DNA of 22,543 nt from positions 1 through 22,543 of the forward strand of contig JANTFY010000012.1 in NCBI GenBank assembly GCA_024763185.1, written 5' to 3'. This DNA is from Gammaproteobacteria bacterium. GTDB lineage: Bacteria; Pseudomonadota; Gammaproteobacteria; GCA-001735895. Below the pieces are notes generated by a model. The model was given only the letters and a program-made list of their open reading frames with translations, was not told the DNA's origin and did not search any database. Of this stretch, positions 1 to 7,846 are shown in pieces. Each line of letters starts with the position of its first letter. Position 1 is the first letter of the stretch. The position numbers and the translations under genes were made by a program.

Positions 1-1
1 G

Positions 2-163
2 GAGGGTTTCGGCAATTGCAGTAATCATTACGAATGTGTAAAAGCCTGCCCCAAGTCTATCCCCCTTTCGTTTATCGCCCGTTTAAACAAGGAATTTATA
101 CGGGCCGGCCTGCTGGGGCATGAATATGGCGAGCCGGTACACCATGCGGCCCACGAGGAATGA
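2..163 (+). CDS. sdhB: Succinate dehydrogenase/fumarate reductase iron-sulfur subunit, 3' end only
   Basis: The gene is cut by the window edge; only its last 53 codons are present, ending in TGA at 161-163. The visible peptide carries the C-terminal cluster motif: GFGNCSNHYEC, then VKACPK, then a helical FIARLNKEF segment. This is the end of the second ferredoxin domain of SdhB/FrdB, which binds part of the 3Fe-4S/4Fe-4S relay between flavin and quinone. The GFGNC-x-N-x(3)-C spacing and the IARLN(K/R)E tail resemble the fumarate-reductase-like SdhB of Bacteroidetes, Actinobacteria and epsilonproteobacteria more than the classical E. coli SdhB; that comparison is from memory. It ends in a short His/Glu-rich tail. 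korA follows on the same strand, so succinate and 2-oxoglutarate steps are probably co-expressed. The family call is strong; the subtype is inference. Confidence 0.88.
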   Translation, partial: EGFGNCSNHYECVKACPKSIPLSFIARLNKEFIRAGLLGHEYGEPVHHAAHEE

Positions 164-200
164 AAATCCAAAATCCGAACATAAAAATAAGGTTAAACAC

Positions 201-1928
201 TTGAAGAAGAAACACTCGATTTCTGTAGCCATTACCGGCGCGGGCGGCAGTGGTGCGGTCACGACCGGCCTGATGCTGCTGGATGCAATGTCCCGTGCCG
301 GGTTTTACGGTTACATGTCTCGTTCTGCCGGGCCACAGATACGCGGTGGTGAATCGGCGGTGATGATGCGTTTTGCATCACAACCCGTTTTCAATACGGA
401 TGATCGCTTTGACGTGCTGCTGGCCATGGACTGGCACAAGGTGGAACGATTTGCCGATGAAATACCGCTGGATAGTCAAAGCCTGATCGTGTGCGATGAG
501 AATGCCGGCGAGATTCCCGCGCCACTGTTGCAAAACGGAGCGGTATGCCGTGCCCTGCCATTGTCCAAAACGGCCAAGAGCATCGAAGGTGGACGTGCCA
601 ATATGCTGGGTCTGGGAGTTCTGGCGATTTTGCTGGGATTAACCGAACAGGCCATGCAACAGGCGGTACGCGCCACGCTGGGTAAAAAAGGTGACAAGGT
701 GGTTGCCGATGCAATCGCTGGCATCGAACGGGGCATGCAGTTTGTTGTGGCCGGCACACAGGACTTAAGGTTGCAGCCGAAGTCTACCGCCCAAAAACGC
801 TGGAACATCAGTGGCAACGAGGCCTGCGGCCTGGGTGCCTTGCGCGGAGGGGTGCGCTTTGTGGCGGCGTATCCGATCACACCGGCCAGCGATATCCTGG
901 AATGGATGGCGCCCAACCTGGAAAAGCTGGGAGGTAGCCTGTTGCAGGCTGAAGATGAACTGGCTTCGATAAACATGATCATCGGTGGATCCTTTGGCGG
1001 GGTTCCGTCCATGACCGCCACTTCCGGCCCGGGTCTGAGCCTGATGGTGGAAGGTCTGGGGCTGGCCGTGACCAGTGAAACCCCGGTGGTCGTCATGAAT
1101 GTCATGCGCGGCGGCCCTTCCACCGGTATACCCACCAAGTCGGAGCAATCCGACCTGAACCTGGCCCTGTATGGCCTGCATGGCGATGCGCCTCACCTGG
1201 TATTGGCACCATTGAATATCCTTGATTGCGTTTTCACCAGTGAATGGTCTGTCAGCCTGAGTGAACAATTGCAGGCTGTCGCCATTGTGTTATCGGATCA
1301 GTCCCTGGGGCAATCGCGACTGGTGACAGATCCTCCAGACTATGCCGGTTTTAATACCCGGCGTGTGGTTGCGGATGCGTCAACTCAGCACTATCAACGC
1401 TACCAGCTCACCGAGAACGCTGTGTCTGCGATGGCGATTCCCGGTACGCCGGGTACCACCTACACCGCCGATGGTCTGGAACATGATGAGCGGGGAACGC
1501 CCTCGTCGATGGCCGCGGACCACCAGCAGCAGATGGCCAAACGCTCGCGTAAACTGGCCGCTTTTGATTACGGCCAGCACTGGGCGCATGTCGATGGACA
1601 AGGTGGAATAGCCTTGATTACATGGGGATCCAGCAGTGCAGTTTGCCAGGAAGTGGCTGAACGCTTGCGGGATAGCGGTATGCAAACCCGTGTGGTCGCG
1701 CTTCGCTTACTGATGCCATTGAACGTGCAGGCCTTGCAGGGACTAATAAAGGACTGTACATCTATCGTGGTGGTGGAGCAGAATATGTCGGGGCAATTGT
1801 TCCATTACCTGCATGCCGAGCAGGCCATACCGGCACGGGCTGTTTCGTATGCGCGGCCGGGGCCGCTGCCATTGCGCCCCGGGGATATTGTCGAGTTTAT
1901 CATTGCTGGAGTACAGGCCGATGAATGA
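201..1928 (+). CDS. korA: 2-oxoglutarate:ferredoxin oxidoreductase, fused gamma-alpha subunit
   Basis: Catalyses ferredoxin-linked interconversion of 2-oxoglutarate and succinyl-CoA together with KorB. About 575 residues from this start. The N-terminal gamma domain (about 1-190) opens with a GAGGSGA loop and contains SRSAGPQIRGGES. The alpha (pyrimidine-binding) domain follows from about 200, with YPITPASD near 224-231 and TSGPGLSLM and RGGPSTGIPT motifs. The gamma-alpha fusion is the usual architecture of two-subunit 2-oxoacid oxidoreductases. The frame is also open from an ATG at 120, but that would overlap sdhB by 44 bp and add a basic leader unlike the family. TTG at 201 has a TAAGG 8 bp upstream and gives MKKKHSISVAITGAGG, so I prefer it. 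The stop overlaps korB by 8 bp. Substrate specificity for 2-oxoglutarate rather than another 2-oxoacid is inferred from family and TCA context. Confidence 0.93.
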   Translation: MKKKHSISVAITGAGGSGAVTTGLMLLDAMSRAGFYGYMSRSAGPQIRGGESAVMMRFASQPVFNTDDRFDVLLAMDWHKVERFADEIPLDSQSLIVCDENAGEIPAPLLQNGAVCRALPLSKTAKSIEGGRANMLGLGVLAILLGLTEQAMQQAVRATLGKKGDKVVADAIAGIERGMQFVVAGTQDLRLQPKSTAQKRWNISGNEACGLGALRGGVRFVAAYPITPASDILEWMAPNLEKLGGSLLQAEDELASINMIIGGSFGGVPSMTATSGPGLSLMVEGLGLAVTSETPVVVMNVMRGGPSTGIPTKSEQSDLNLALYGLHGDAPHLVLAPLNILDCVFTSEWSVSLSEQLQAVAIVLSDQSLGQSRLVTDPPDYAGFNTRRVVADASTQHYQRYQLTENAVSAMAIPGTPGTTYTADGLEHDERGTPSSMAADHQQQMAKRSRKLAAFDYGQHWAHVDGQGGIALITWGSSSAVCQEVAERLRDSGMQTRVVALRLLMPLNVQALQGLIKDCTSIVVVEQNMSGQLFHYLHAEQAIPARAVSYARPGPLPLRPGDIVEFIIAGVQADE

Positions 1929-2739
1929 AATGATAAAACCGAAGGATTACAAAACCGATATCAAACCGATTTGGTGTCCGGGCTGTGGAGATTTTGCCAC
2001 CCTCAGCGCCTTGACCAAAACCCTGGCCTTTATGCAACTGAAAAAGGAACAGGTCAGTATCATTTCCGGTATTGGCTGTTCGTCTCGCCTGCCGGCGTAT
2101 ATCGACAGTTACGGTTTTCATGGCGTTCACGGGCGCGCGCTGGCACTCGCCAGTGGCCTGAAAGCCGCGCGCCCCACGCAAACGGTGATTGCGGTGGGCG
2201 GTGATGGCGATGGTTTTTCCATCGGCGGAAACCACTTCATGCATGCCTGCCGGCGCAACATGGATATCACCTATATCGTGATGGACAACCACGTGTATGG
2301 TATGACCAAGGGACAACCCTCGCCAACCACGGAGCCGGACTGGGTTAGCAAGCTGACACCGCACGGCAGTGGCATCCGCCCGTTCCAGCCGTTGGCCATC
2401 GCCTTGTCATCCGGGGCTGGGTTTGTTGCACGCGGTTTTGCCGGAGATCCGTCCGGCCTGGCCAAGCTGATCTTTGAAGGTCTCCGTCATCAGGGGTTTT
2501 CGTTTATCCAGGTACTCAGTCCCTGTCCCACCTTTCGTCCGGAACAGAAGCTGTGGAAACAACAGGTGCAACCCTGGCCGTTTGATACCACTGATGACCC
2601 GGTCCTGGCTGCCAGTCGGATTCATGCCGATGAAGGTCTGACGACGGGGTTGATCTACCAGCGGGAATTGCCGGTCTGGCAACCCGGCGCGGAGGCCAGT
2701 GACACGCTCGAAAACATTGAGCAGGGGTTTTTGGTGTGA
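1921..2739 (+). CDS. korB: 2-oxoglutarate:ferredoxin oxidoreductase, beta subunit
   Basis: The thiamine-diphosphate-binding half of KorAB, 272 residues. WCPGCG at 18-23, GIGCSS with Cys53, and SPCPTF with Cys202 supply four cysteines (19, 22, 53, 202), at positions expected for the single 4Fe-4S cluster of two-subunit oxidoreductases. The ThDP/Mg motif is GGDGDG at 93-98, followed by NHVYGMTKGQPSPTT. I chose the ATG at 1921, which has a GGAG about 9 bp upstream and overlaps the end of korA by 8 bp. The frame stays open further upstream, but that part lies inside korA and does not resemble KorB. No dedicated ferredoxin gene is visible, so the electron partner is encoded elsewhere. The next gene starts inside the korB stop (GTGA overlap), indicating translational coupling. 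Confidence 0.95.
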   Translation: MNEMIKPKDYKTDIKPIWCPGCGDFATLSALTKTLAFMQLKKEQVSIISGIGCSSRLPAYIDSYGFHGVHGRALALASGLKAARPTQTVIAVGGDGDGFSIGGNHFMHACRRNMDITYIVMDNHVYGMTKGQPSPTTEPDWVSKLTPHGSGIRPFQPLAIALSSGAGFVARGFAGDPSGLAKLIFEGLRHQGFSFIQVLSPCPTFRPEQKLWKQQVQPWPFDTTDDPVLAASRIHADEGLTTGLIYQRELPVWQPGAEASDTLENIEQGFLV

Positions 2740-3260
2740 AACCTGATCAGGCCATTAACTTCACCAGCCTGGAAGAATTCCTGGCCCAGGCACTGGCGTT
2801 GAAATACGAGTCGGAGGAACGTCTTGACCAGTTGGCGCAGTGCCTGGCAGAACATAATAACCCGGCTGCAGCCGAGGTATTTGAGAGCCTGGCCAATGCT
2901 GTCGGTACAATGATCCAGGAGCTGGAGGCATTGGCGGCTGATAAATCCCTGCCTCAGATTCCTCCCTGGGAATATCAATGGCATTGTGATGACGATCCCG
3001 AAGCCCTGTGTATCGATCACGCACATTACCTGATGACGATACGTCAGTCGCTGGAGCTGGCCCAATTCAACGAGTTGCGCAGTCTGCAGTTTTTCCAGAA
3101 GGTTGAAGAGGTGGTTGCAGATGATCAGATTAAACAGTTGGCACAGCGTTTAATCCACCTGGAAACCGTCTTTGCCGGAGATATTCGGCAACGCCTGGAA
3201 AACCTGTCAGAAGACATTTCTTCCTGCGAGGATTTTGACCCGCCGAATATGCCGGAGTAA
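2736..3260 (+). CDS. Ferritin-like-fold protein, degenerate metal site, in kor operon
   Basis: A 174-residue, strongly helical acidic protein starting at GTG inside the korB stop codon. I see two helical hairpins: roughly 12-35 plus 44-66, and 100-125 plus 132-157. This is the two-repeat layout of ferritin/rubrerythrin-like proteins. In rubrerythrins the second helix of each hairpin carries ExxH ligands. Here the corresponding stretches read LANAVGTM and LAQRLIHLE, so the His ligands appear to be missing. There is no signal peptide and no membrane segment. Two cysteines and a WEYQWHCDDD stretch occupy the linker near 78-88. Its fixed place after korB suggests a role in oxidoreductase assembly, protection or regulation, which is inference. 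It could instead be a generic four-helix-bundle protein. The stop lies only 3 bp from the convergent pdxA stop. Confidence 0.75.
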   Translation: MKPDQAINFTSLEEFLAQALALKYESEERLDQLAQCLAEHNNPAAAEVFESLANAVGTMIQELEALAADKSLPQIPPWEYQWHCDDDPEALCIDHAHYLMTIRQSLELAQFNELRSLQFFQKVEEVVADDQIKQLAQRLIHLETVFAGDIRQRLENLSEDISSCEDFDPPNMPE

Positions 3261-3263
3261 GTG

Positions 3264-4208
3264 TTAACGTTTTTTTAACGAGACACTTTGATCGATAGCC
3301 GATCTAATGGCAGCAAACAGGCTTTCCGGGTTGGCTTTGCCGGTGCCGGCGAGATGCAGGGCTGTGCCGTGATCAACCGAGGTGCGGATAATGGGTAGGC
3401 CCAGCGTGGTATTGATGGCATTGTTGAAGCCGACGTGTTTTAACACCGGCAGGCCCTGGTCATGATACATGGCAAGAATAGCATCGGAATCGGCTATAGA
3501 ATCCCGGGTGAACACGGTATCTGCAGGATAGGGGCCAGAGACGTGAATGCCCTCGTTTTTCATCTTGTTAATTACCGGCGTGATGATTTCGATTTCCTCC
3601 ATACCCAGGTAACCGTTTTCACCGGCATGAGGATTGAGACCGCATACCTTGATGTGCGGATTGTCGAGATTGAATCGGTTGGTTAAATCCTGATGCAGTA
3701 TTTGAATGATATGGGCCAGTTCCCGCGCATTGATGGCATCAGCCACGTCCCGTAAAGGGAGGTGAGTGGTGGCCAGCGCGACACGCAAGTTATCGGTGGC
3801 CAGCAGCATGACGGGTTTGTCGATTCCGCACAGGTCGGCCAGGTACTCGGTATGCCCGCTGAATGTTATGCCAGCCTTATTGATGATGTCTTTCTGGATG
3901 GGCGCCGTGACCATGGCATCGTAGTCACCTGCGAGGCATCCCTGGCAGGCGTGATCCAGTATCTGCAACACGTAACCGGCATTGTCTACATTAAGGGTGC
4001 CAGCCGTGCATTCGGCGGCCAGGGCCGTGTGTTTGATCGGGGTTTTAAGGGTTTTACCGATGAGCTTGGCCCTTGCCTGCAGCAGGTTTTCATCGCCCAG
4101 AATGACCAATTCGGCATCAAACTGATGCGGATCGATCGAGGCCATGAGCTCCGGGCCTATGCCGGCCGGTTCGCCGCTGGTTATGGCGATTTTTGGGCAA
4201 GCCTGCAT
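3264..4208 (-). CDS. pdxA: 4-hydroxythreonine-4-phosphate dehydrogenase
   Basis: Oxidises and decarboxylates 4-phosphohydroxy-L-threonine in the DXP-dependent pyridoxal-phosphate pathway; cytosolic homodimer. 314 residues, slightly shorter than E. coli PdxA. The N-terminus TSGEPAGIGPE and the segment TAPIQK...SGHTEYLAD are diagnostic. The three metal-ligand histidines fall at 149 (TTHLPLRD), 194 (NPHAGENG) and 249 (MYHDQGL). Their 45- and 55-residue spacing equals that of E. coli His166/211/266. The ATG at 4206-4208 is preceded by a near-perfect Shine-Dalgarno AAAGGAGGT (4214-4222). It is the last gene of a lptD-surA-pdxA series, 169 bp after surA, and converges almost end to end on the kor operon. 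The ksgA/apaGH genes that often follow in gammaproteobacteria are absent here. Confidence 0.97.
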   Translation of the reverse strand: MQACPKIAITSGEPAGIGPELMASIDPHQFDAELVILGDENLLQARAKLIGKTLKTPIKHTALAAECTAGTLNVDNAGYVLQILDHACQGCLAGDYDAMVTAPIQKDIINKAGITFSGHTEYLADLCGIDKPVMLLATDNLRVALATTHLPLRDVADAINARELAHIIQILHQDLTNRFNLDNPHIKVCGLNPHAGENGYLGMEEIEIITPVINKMKNEGIHVSGPYPADTVFTRDSIADSDAILAMYHDQGLPVLKHVGFNNAINTTLGLPIIRTSVDHGTALHLAGTGKANPESLFAAIRSAIDQSVSLKKR

Positions 4209-4246
4209 TGCTTACCTCCTTTCGTAGCGAAACGGTTCAAGGGTGG

Positions 4247-4333
4247 GGCCTGGCAGGATTTTACGACTGAAGAGCGCGCAGGCATAGTCAATACTATTTC
4301 GAGCACTGTGATGGAGTAAAAGCCTGCCAGGCC
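4247..4333. repeat. Inverted repeat between surA and pdxA
   Basis: Two 17-bp arms, GGCCTGGCAGGATTTTA (4247-4263) and TAAAAGCCTGCCAGGCC (4317-4333), match as inverted copies at 16 of 17 positions around a 53-bp spacer. In the surA-pdxA transcript the arms could pair to form a long stem just ahead of the pdxA ribosome-binding site. No target-site duplication is visible at the outer ends and no transposase is present. It may be an mRNA structure, or one copy of a small dispersed repeat. The match itself is directly visible; the role is not known. Confidence 0.7.
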
Positions 4334-4377
4334 TCGCCATTGGGGCGTTGCAGTAGATAGGTGGTGAGCAGTGCAGG

Positions 4378-5655
4378 CTATGCATCTATGATCTTGACGA
4401 AGGCCTGGTCACGTAAGCGGCGTTCCCACAGCTCGAGAACCTCCTTCTTTTTCTGCTCTTCCAGCTGTGCGCGTATCTTGTTACGCTTGCTTTCTTCGGT
4501 TTCATCAACCGTACGCCTGCCCAATACCTGCAGGATATGCCAGCCAAATTCGGATCGGAACACTTCGCTGGTTTCATTCAAGGGCGTGGAATTGGCCACG
4601 GCTTCAAAGGCGGGCACCATGGCGCCCTCACCAAACCAGCCCAGGTCGCCACCCAAACCGCTGGAGCCCGTGTCCATGGAATATTTTTTTGCCAGATCGG
4701 CAAAATCCACACCCTGTAAAATCTGTTCACGAATCTTTTCGAGTTTGCTGCGAGCCTGCTCCCGATTGGTCAGTTCGTCCTCCTTGATCAGGATATGGCG
4801 CGCATGTGTCTGTTTGATCAGTACCTGTTCTCCGTCACGTTTTTCATCCAGTTTAACCAGGTGAAAGCCACTGGCGCTGCGTAATGGTTGGCTGACCTGG
4901 CCTACCTTTAACTGTGGCACGATGTCCGCAAACAGACTGGGTATCTGGGCAATTTTTCGCCAGCCGAGGTCGCCGCCCTGCAGCGCGTTGCTGCCAGCGG
5001 AGTATTCACTCGCCAGTTGGGCAAAATCAGCACCCGATTGTATCTCGTTGAGTATTTTGCGGATTTGTTCATGGGCTGTGCTGACCTGATCGCTACTGGC
5101 CCCATCCGGCAGTGCAATCAAGATGTGTGAGAGCTTGAATTCCGCCGCTGCATTATCGCCTTCGCTGCGAGCCAGGAAATCACTTACTTCCTGGTCCGAC
5201 ACTTCGACATTCTGGCGCGCATAACTTTGTTTAATTCTGTTAATGGCCAGTTCATCCCTGACGTTCTGGCGAAAGCTGTTGTAATCAATGCCACTGGCGA
5301 GCAGGGTTTCGCGGAACTGGCTGAGATTCATGTTATTTTTTTTCGCCAGGTTTTGCAGTGTACGGTTCAACTGGGTATCGGTGATCTTGATACCTCGTGC
5401 ATCGGCCTCCTGGCGCAGGATGGATTGGTTGATCATCAATTCCAGCACCTGGCGGTTAAGCGAGGATCTAGGCGGTATTTGGCGCCCACTCTGTGTCAAC
5501 TTCGCACGGATATCGCTGACTTCCAGGGACAGTTCGCGGTTGGTAATTACATCGTCTTCAACGATGGCGACAATGGAGTCGATGTAGGTGCTTTCGGCGG
5601 CCTGTGCAGTCGTTATCAGGCTGCATAAAAGTAACAGTTTGGATAGGGTTTTCAT
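4378..5655 (-). CDS. surA: Periplasmic peptidyl-prolyl isomerase and outer-membrane-protein chaperone SurA
   Basis: Chaperone that escorts unfolded outer-membrane proteins, including LptD, through the periplasm. 425 residues, the usual family length. Signal peptide at 1-19, with cleavage predicted after AQA. The N-terminal helical chaperone domain spans about 20-165 (YIDSIVAIVEDDVITNREL is typical). Two parvulin domains follow at about 170-275 (SHILIALP...GGDLGWR...SGFHLVKL) and 282-382 (ARHILIK...GGDLGWFGEG...FGWHILQV). A short C-terminal helix completes the fold. Only 16 bp separate it from lptD, so the two are co-transcribed, matching the dependence of LptD folding on SurA. ATG start; nothing odd in the domains. 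Confidence 0.97.
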   Translation of the reverse strand: MKTLSKLLLLCSLITTAQAAESTYIDSIVAIVEDDVITNRELSLEVSDIRAKLTQSGRQIPPRSSLNRQVLELMINQSILRQEADARGIKITDTQLNRTLQNLAKKNNMNLSQFRETLLASGIDYNSFRQNVRDELAINRIKQSYARQNVEVSDQEVSDFLARSEGDNAAAEFKLSHILIALPDGASSDQVSTAHEQIRKILNEIQSGADFAQLASEYSAGSNALQGGDLGWRKIAQIPSLFADIVPQLKVGQVSQPLRSASGFHLVKLDEKRDGEQVLIKQTHARHILIKEDELTNREQARSKLEKIREQILQGVDFADLAKKYSMDTGSSGLGGDLGWFGEGAMVPAFEAVANSTPLNETSEVFRSEFGWHILQVLGRRTVDETEESKRNKIRAQLEEQKKKEVLELWERRLRDQAFVKIIDA

Positions 5656-5671
5656 AAACGCATAGTACGGA

Positions 5672-7846
5672 TTAAAATTTAGGGCGATAGCCTACAATAC
5701 CTTCTTCAAGCAGGGAATCGATATCTTTTCCGGCGCTGCTCAGGCCTTTAAGTGTCAACTCGAAAAACACGGTACGGTCGGTCTCTTCAAAATTCTTGTC
5801 GCTGCTTTCCTCGTAAAGCACCTGGAAAGCCCAGCAACAGCTTTCGTAAGCCAGGCCAAACAGGTTTTGCACCGGCTTGTCCCTGAGGATGGAATGCTGT
5901 CGTTTGGCAAAAACTGTCCAGTAGGTCGACATGGGGTAGACAAAAGACAGAGTGCTTTGTTCCAGCTTGTCGCGGCGCATGTGGTATTCCAGGTTAAAAG
6001 CCTGGCGCTGATGCTGACGACGCAGTGAGAAATCGGTTTGCGCAGACTCCTTTTCCAACTGGTCATAAACCGAGGTGAGCTGGATATCCCACTCCGGCTT
6101 GGGCTTGTAGGTAAGGTTACCGATCAGGCTGGATTTTTCACGCTCATCAACACTGTTATTTAGACTGACCTTGCGCGGCTTGTCGTAATAGGCCTGTCCA
6201 ATGCTGGCGCTGAAAATTTCGCCACCCGACTCGGCGTTTAATATGCGGGTGGTCAAACCGACACTGGCCTGCTGGCTGTCACCAATGCGATCCCCCCCCG
6301 AGAAACGGTTATTAATGAACAGGTTGTCATAACTTTCAGACAGCAAAGCGGAGTCAAAATCGGGAATGTCGCTCTGTTCTTGGTAAGGTACGTGTAGCAG
6401 GTAAAGACGCGGTTCCAGGGTATGTATCCAGCCACCGCTGGTGCCAGCCAGACGCTCGAAGATCAATCCACTGTCGAGACTGAGCAGGGGAATGGAACGC
6501 GAGATGGCGTTGTTATCATCGAGGTTATTGTCGAGCCGGTACTCGGTGAAATCGAGCTGTAATGAAGGCCTCAAAAAATAGGCGTCGCTGTGCAGATCGA
6601 GAGTCATACGGGGCGCGATGTGCAGGCGCTCACCGGTGATGCTTTGCGCTCTATCGAAACTCACCCACTCATTGTTCCAGTCTGTTTTAAACAGGCCCTG
6701 TTGCGCGGAAAACTCGCGCTCCAGGGTTAATTGCGGCAGGCGTTTATAAGGACGTGAAGCAATCGATTTCTGTTCATTGATGGTCTGATATTCTTCAAAC
6801 TGTAACCGCGCGTCCCAGTTATTAAGGGTGGTGGAAAAGCTCACCGTGCTTTGCAGGAAGTCGACGTCACTGATCGTTTCCTGGTGGTCAAAATCATCCA
6901 GAAATTCGCTGTCCGAAACCTTTTGCAACAGGATGGAGGTGCGGATGCCGTCGTCGCTGCCGGCTTCATGGCGCCATTGCCGGTACCAGCGTTCATCCTC
7001 GAAGTCGTCGTCATCGAGCCAGGACAGGTGTAGCTGGCCGAGATGACTGCCGAACAGGTAACGGTTTTCGGTGTTCAGCTGCAGTCCGCGCTGGCTGTAA
7101 GCTACCGGGGTGAAGGTCATGTCATAATTGGCAGCCTGGTTCCAGTAAATGGGCACGGCAACAACTGTGCCATCCAGGTTTGAGTGCGAGAAGGTAGGCG
7201 TTAATACACCGCTCATGCGTTGATCGGTAATCGGGAAACGAAACCATGGAAAGTAAAAAACCGGAACGTCGATTACTCTTAACACGGCATGATGGGCCGT
7301 ACCGATACCCTGCTGCTGATCGAACTCAAGCTTTGACGCACTTAAAGACCAGCTGTTTTGTCCGGGATCGCAGGTGGTGTAGGTGACATCCTGCAATTCA
7401 CTGAGGCCGTTTTGCAACTGTTGAATCCGCCCAGCAGTGCCGCGTAAATGGCTTTCGTACAGTGTAAAGCTAACCTGTGAAAACAGCCCCTGGTTCAGGT
7501 TGTTGTGAAACTCCAGTCGCTCGGCCTGAAGGCTATACAGGTCATCGGTAAAACTCAGGTTGCCTCTGGCCTCCACCCGTTGCGGGTTTTTATAAAAGTA
7601 GAGGGTGTCGGCCTGAATGCTTTGTGTTTGCCGCCGCAGTTGCACCTGGCCACTGAATTCAAGCAAATTTTCATCCGTGCTGAAAACCTGGTCGGCTTCG
7701 ATCTCGGTTGCAGCCTGGTCGTAATTGACTGGCTGCTGCGCTATCAAAACCGGTGTGCTGCACTGGCTCCAGTCGGTGGTAGCCTTCGCCGCGAGGGGTA
7801 GGGCTGTTATCAAGAGAATGAGTGGTAGCAAGAGTTTAACGCGCAA
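5672..7846 (-). CDS. lptD: LPS-assembly outer-membrane protein LptD
   Basis: Outer-membrane beta-barrel that inserts lipopolysaccharide into the outer leaflet together with LptE. 724 residues, somewhat shorter than E. coli LptD. Signal peptide at about 1-22. The N-terminal OstA/LptA-like jellyroll (about 45-160) contains the repeats IEADQVFS and IQADTLYFY. The LptD barrel domain then runs to the C-terminal end. Cysteines 29, 159 and the adjacent pair 670-671 (SCCWAF) correspond to the four E. coli cysteines that form the two interdomain disulfides, so oxidative maturation is expected. The start appears to be TTG at 7846, without an obvious Shine-Dalgarno; an in-frame stop lies 16-18 bases further upstream and no ATG is near. 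The gene heads the lptD-surA-pdxA series. Confidence 0.97.
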   Translation of the reverse strand: MRVKLLLPLILLITALPLAAKATTDWSQCSTPVLIAQQPVNYDQAATEIEADQVFSTDENLLEFSGQVQLRRQTQSIQADTLYFYKNPQRVEARGNLSFTDDLYSLQAERLEFHNNLNQGLFSQVSFTLYESHLRGTAGRIQQLQNGLSELQDVTYTTCDPGQNSWSLSASKLEFDQQQGIGTAHHAVLRVIDVPVFYFPWFRFPITDQRMSGVLTPTFSHSNLDGTVVAVPIYWNQAANYDMTFTPVAYSQRGLQLNTENRYLFGSHLGQLHLSWLDDDDFEDERWYRQWRHEAGSDDGIRTSILLQKVSDSEFLDDFDHQETISDVDFLQSTVSFSTTLNNWDARLQFEEYQTINEQKSIASRPYKRLPQLTLEREFSAQQGLFKTDWNNEWVSFDRAQSITGERLHIAPRMTLDLHSDAYFLRPSLQLDFTEYRLDNNLDDNNAISRSIPLLSLDSGLIFERLAGTSGGWIHTLEPRLYLLHVPYQEQSDIPDFDSALLSESYDNLFINNRFSGGDRIGDSQQASVGLTTRILNAESGGEIFSASIGQAYYDKPRKVSLNNSVDEREKSSLIGNLTYKPKPEWDIQLTSVYDQLEKESAQTDFSLRRQHQRQAFNLEYHMRRDKLEQSTLSFVYPMSTYWTVFAKRQHSILRDKPVQNLFGLAYESCCWAFQVLYEESSDKNFEETDRTVFFELTLKGLSSAGKDIDSLLEEGIVGYRPKF

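Noticed and set aside
39..50. 12-mer TAAAAGCCTGCC shared between sdhB and the surA-pdxA inverted repeat (4317-4328)
   Set aside because: In sdhB it simply encodes the conserved VKACP cluster motif; the match does not extend to the rest of the repeat.
476..1268. Long open frames on the minus strand opposite korA
   Set aside because: They lie wholly inside a confidently identified gene, have low-complexity Arg/Pro/Ser-rich translations and match no family; they are antisense shadows.
3762..4319. 185-codon plus-strand frame across pdxA and its upstream spacer
   Set aside because: It is mostly antisense to pdxA with all its metal ligands, and the part outside covers only the pdxA leader; no protein family is recognisable.
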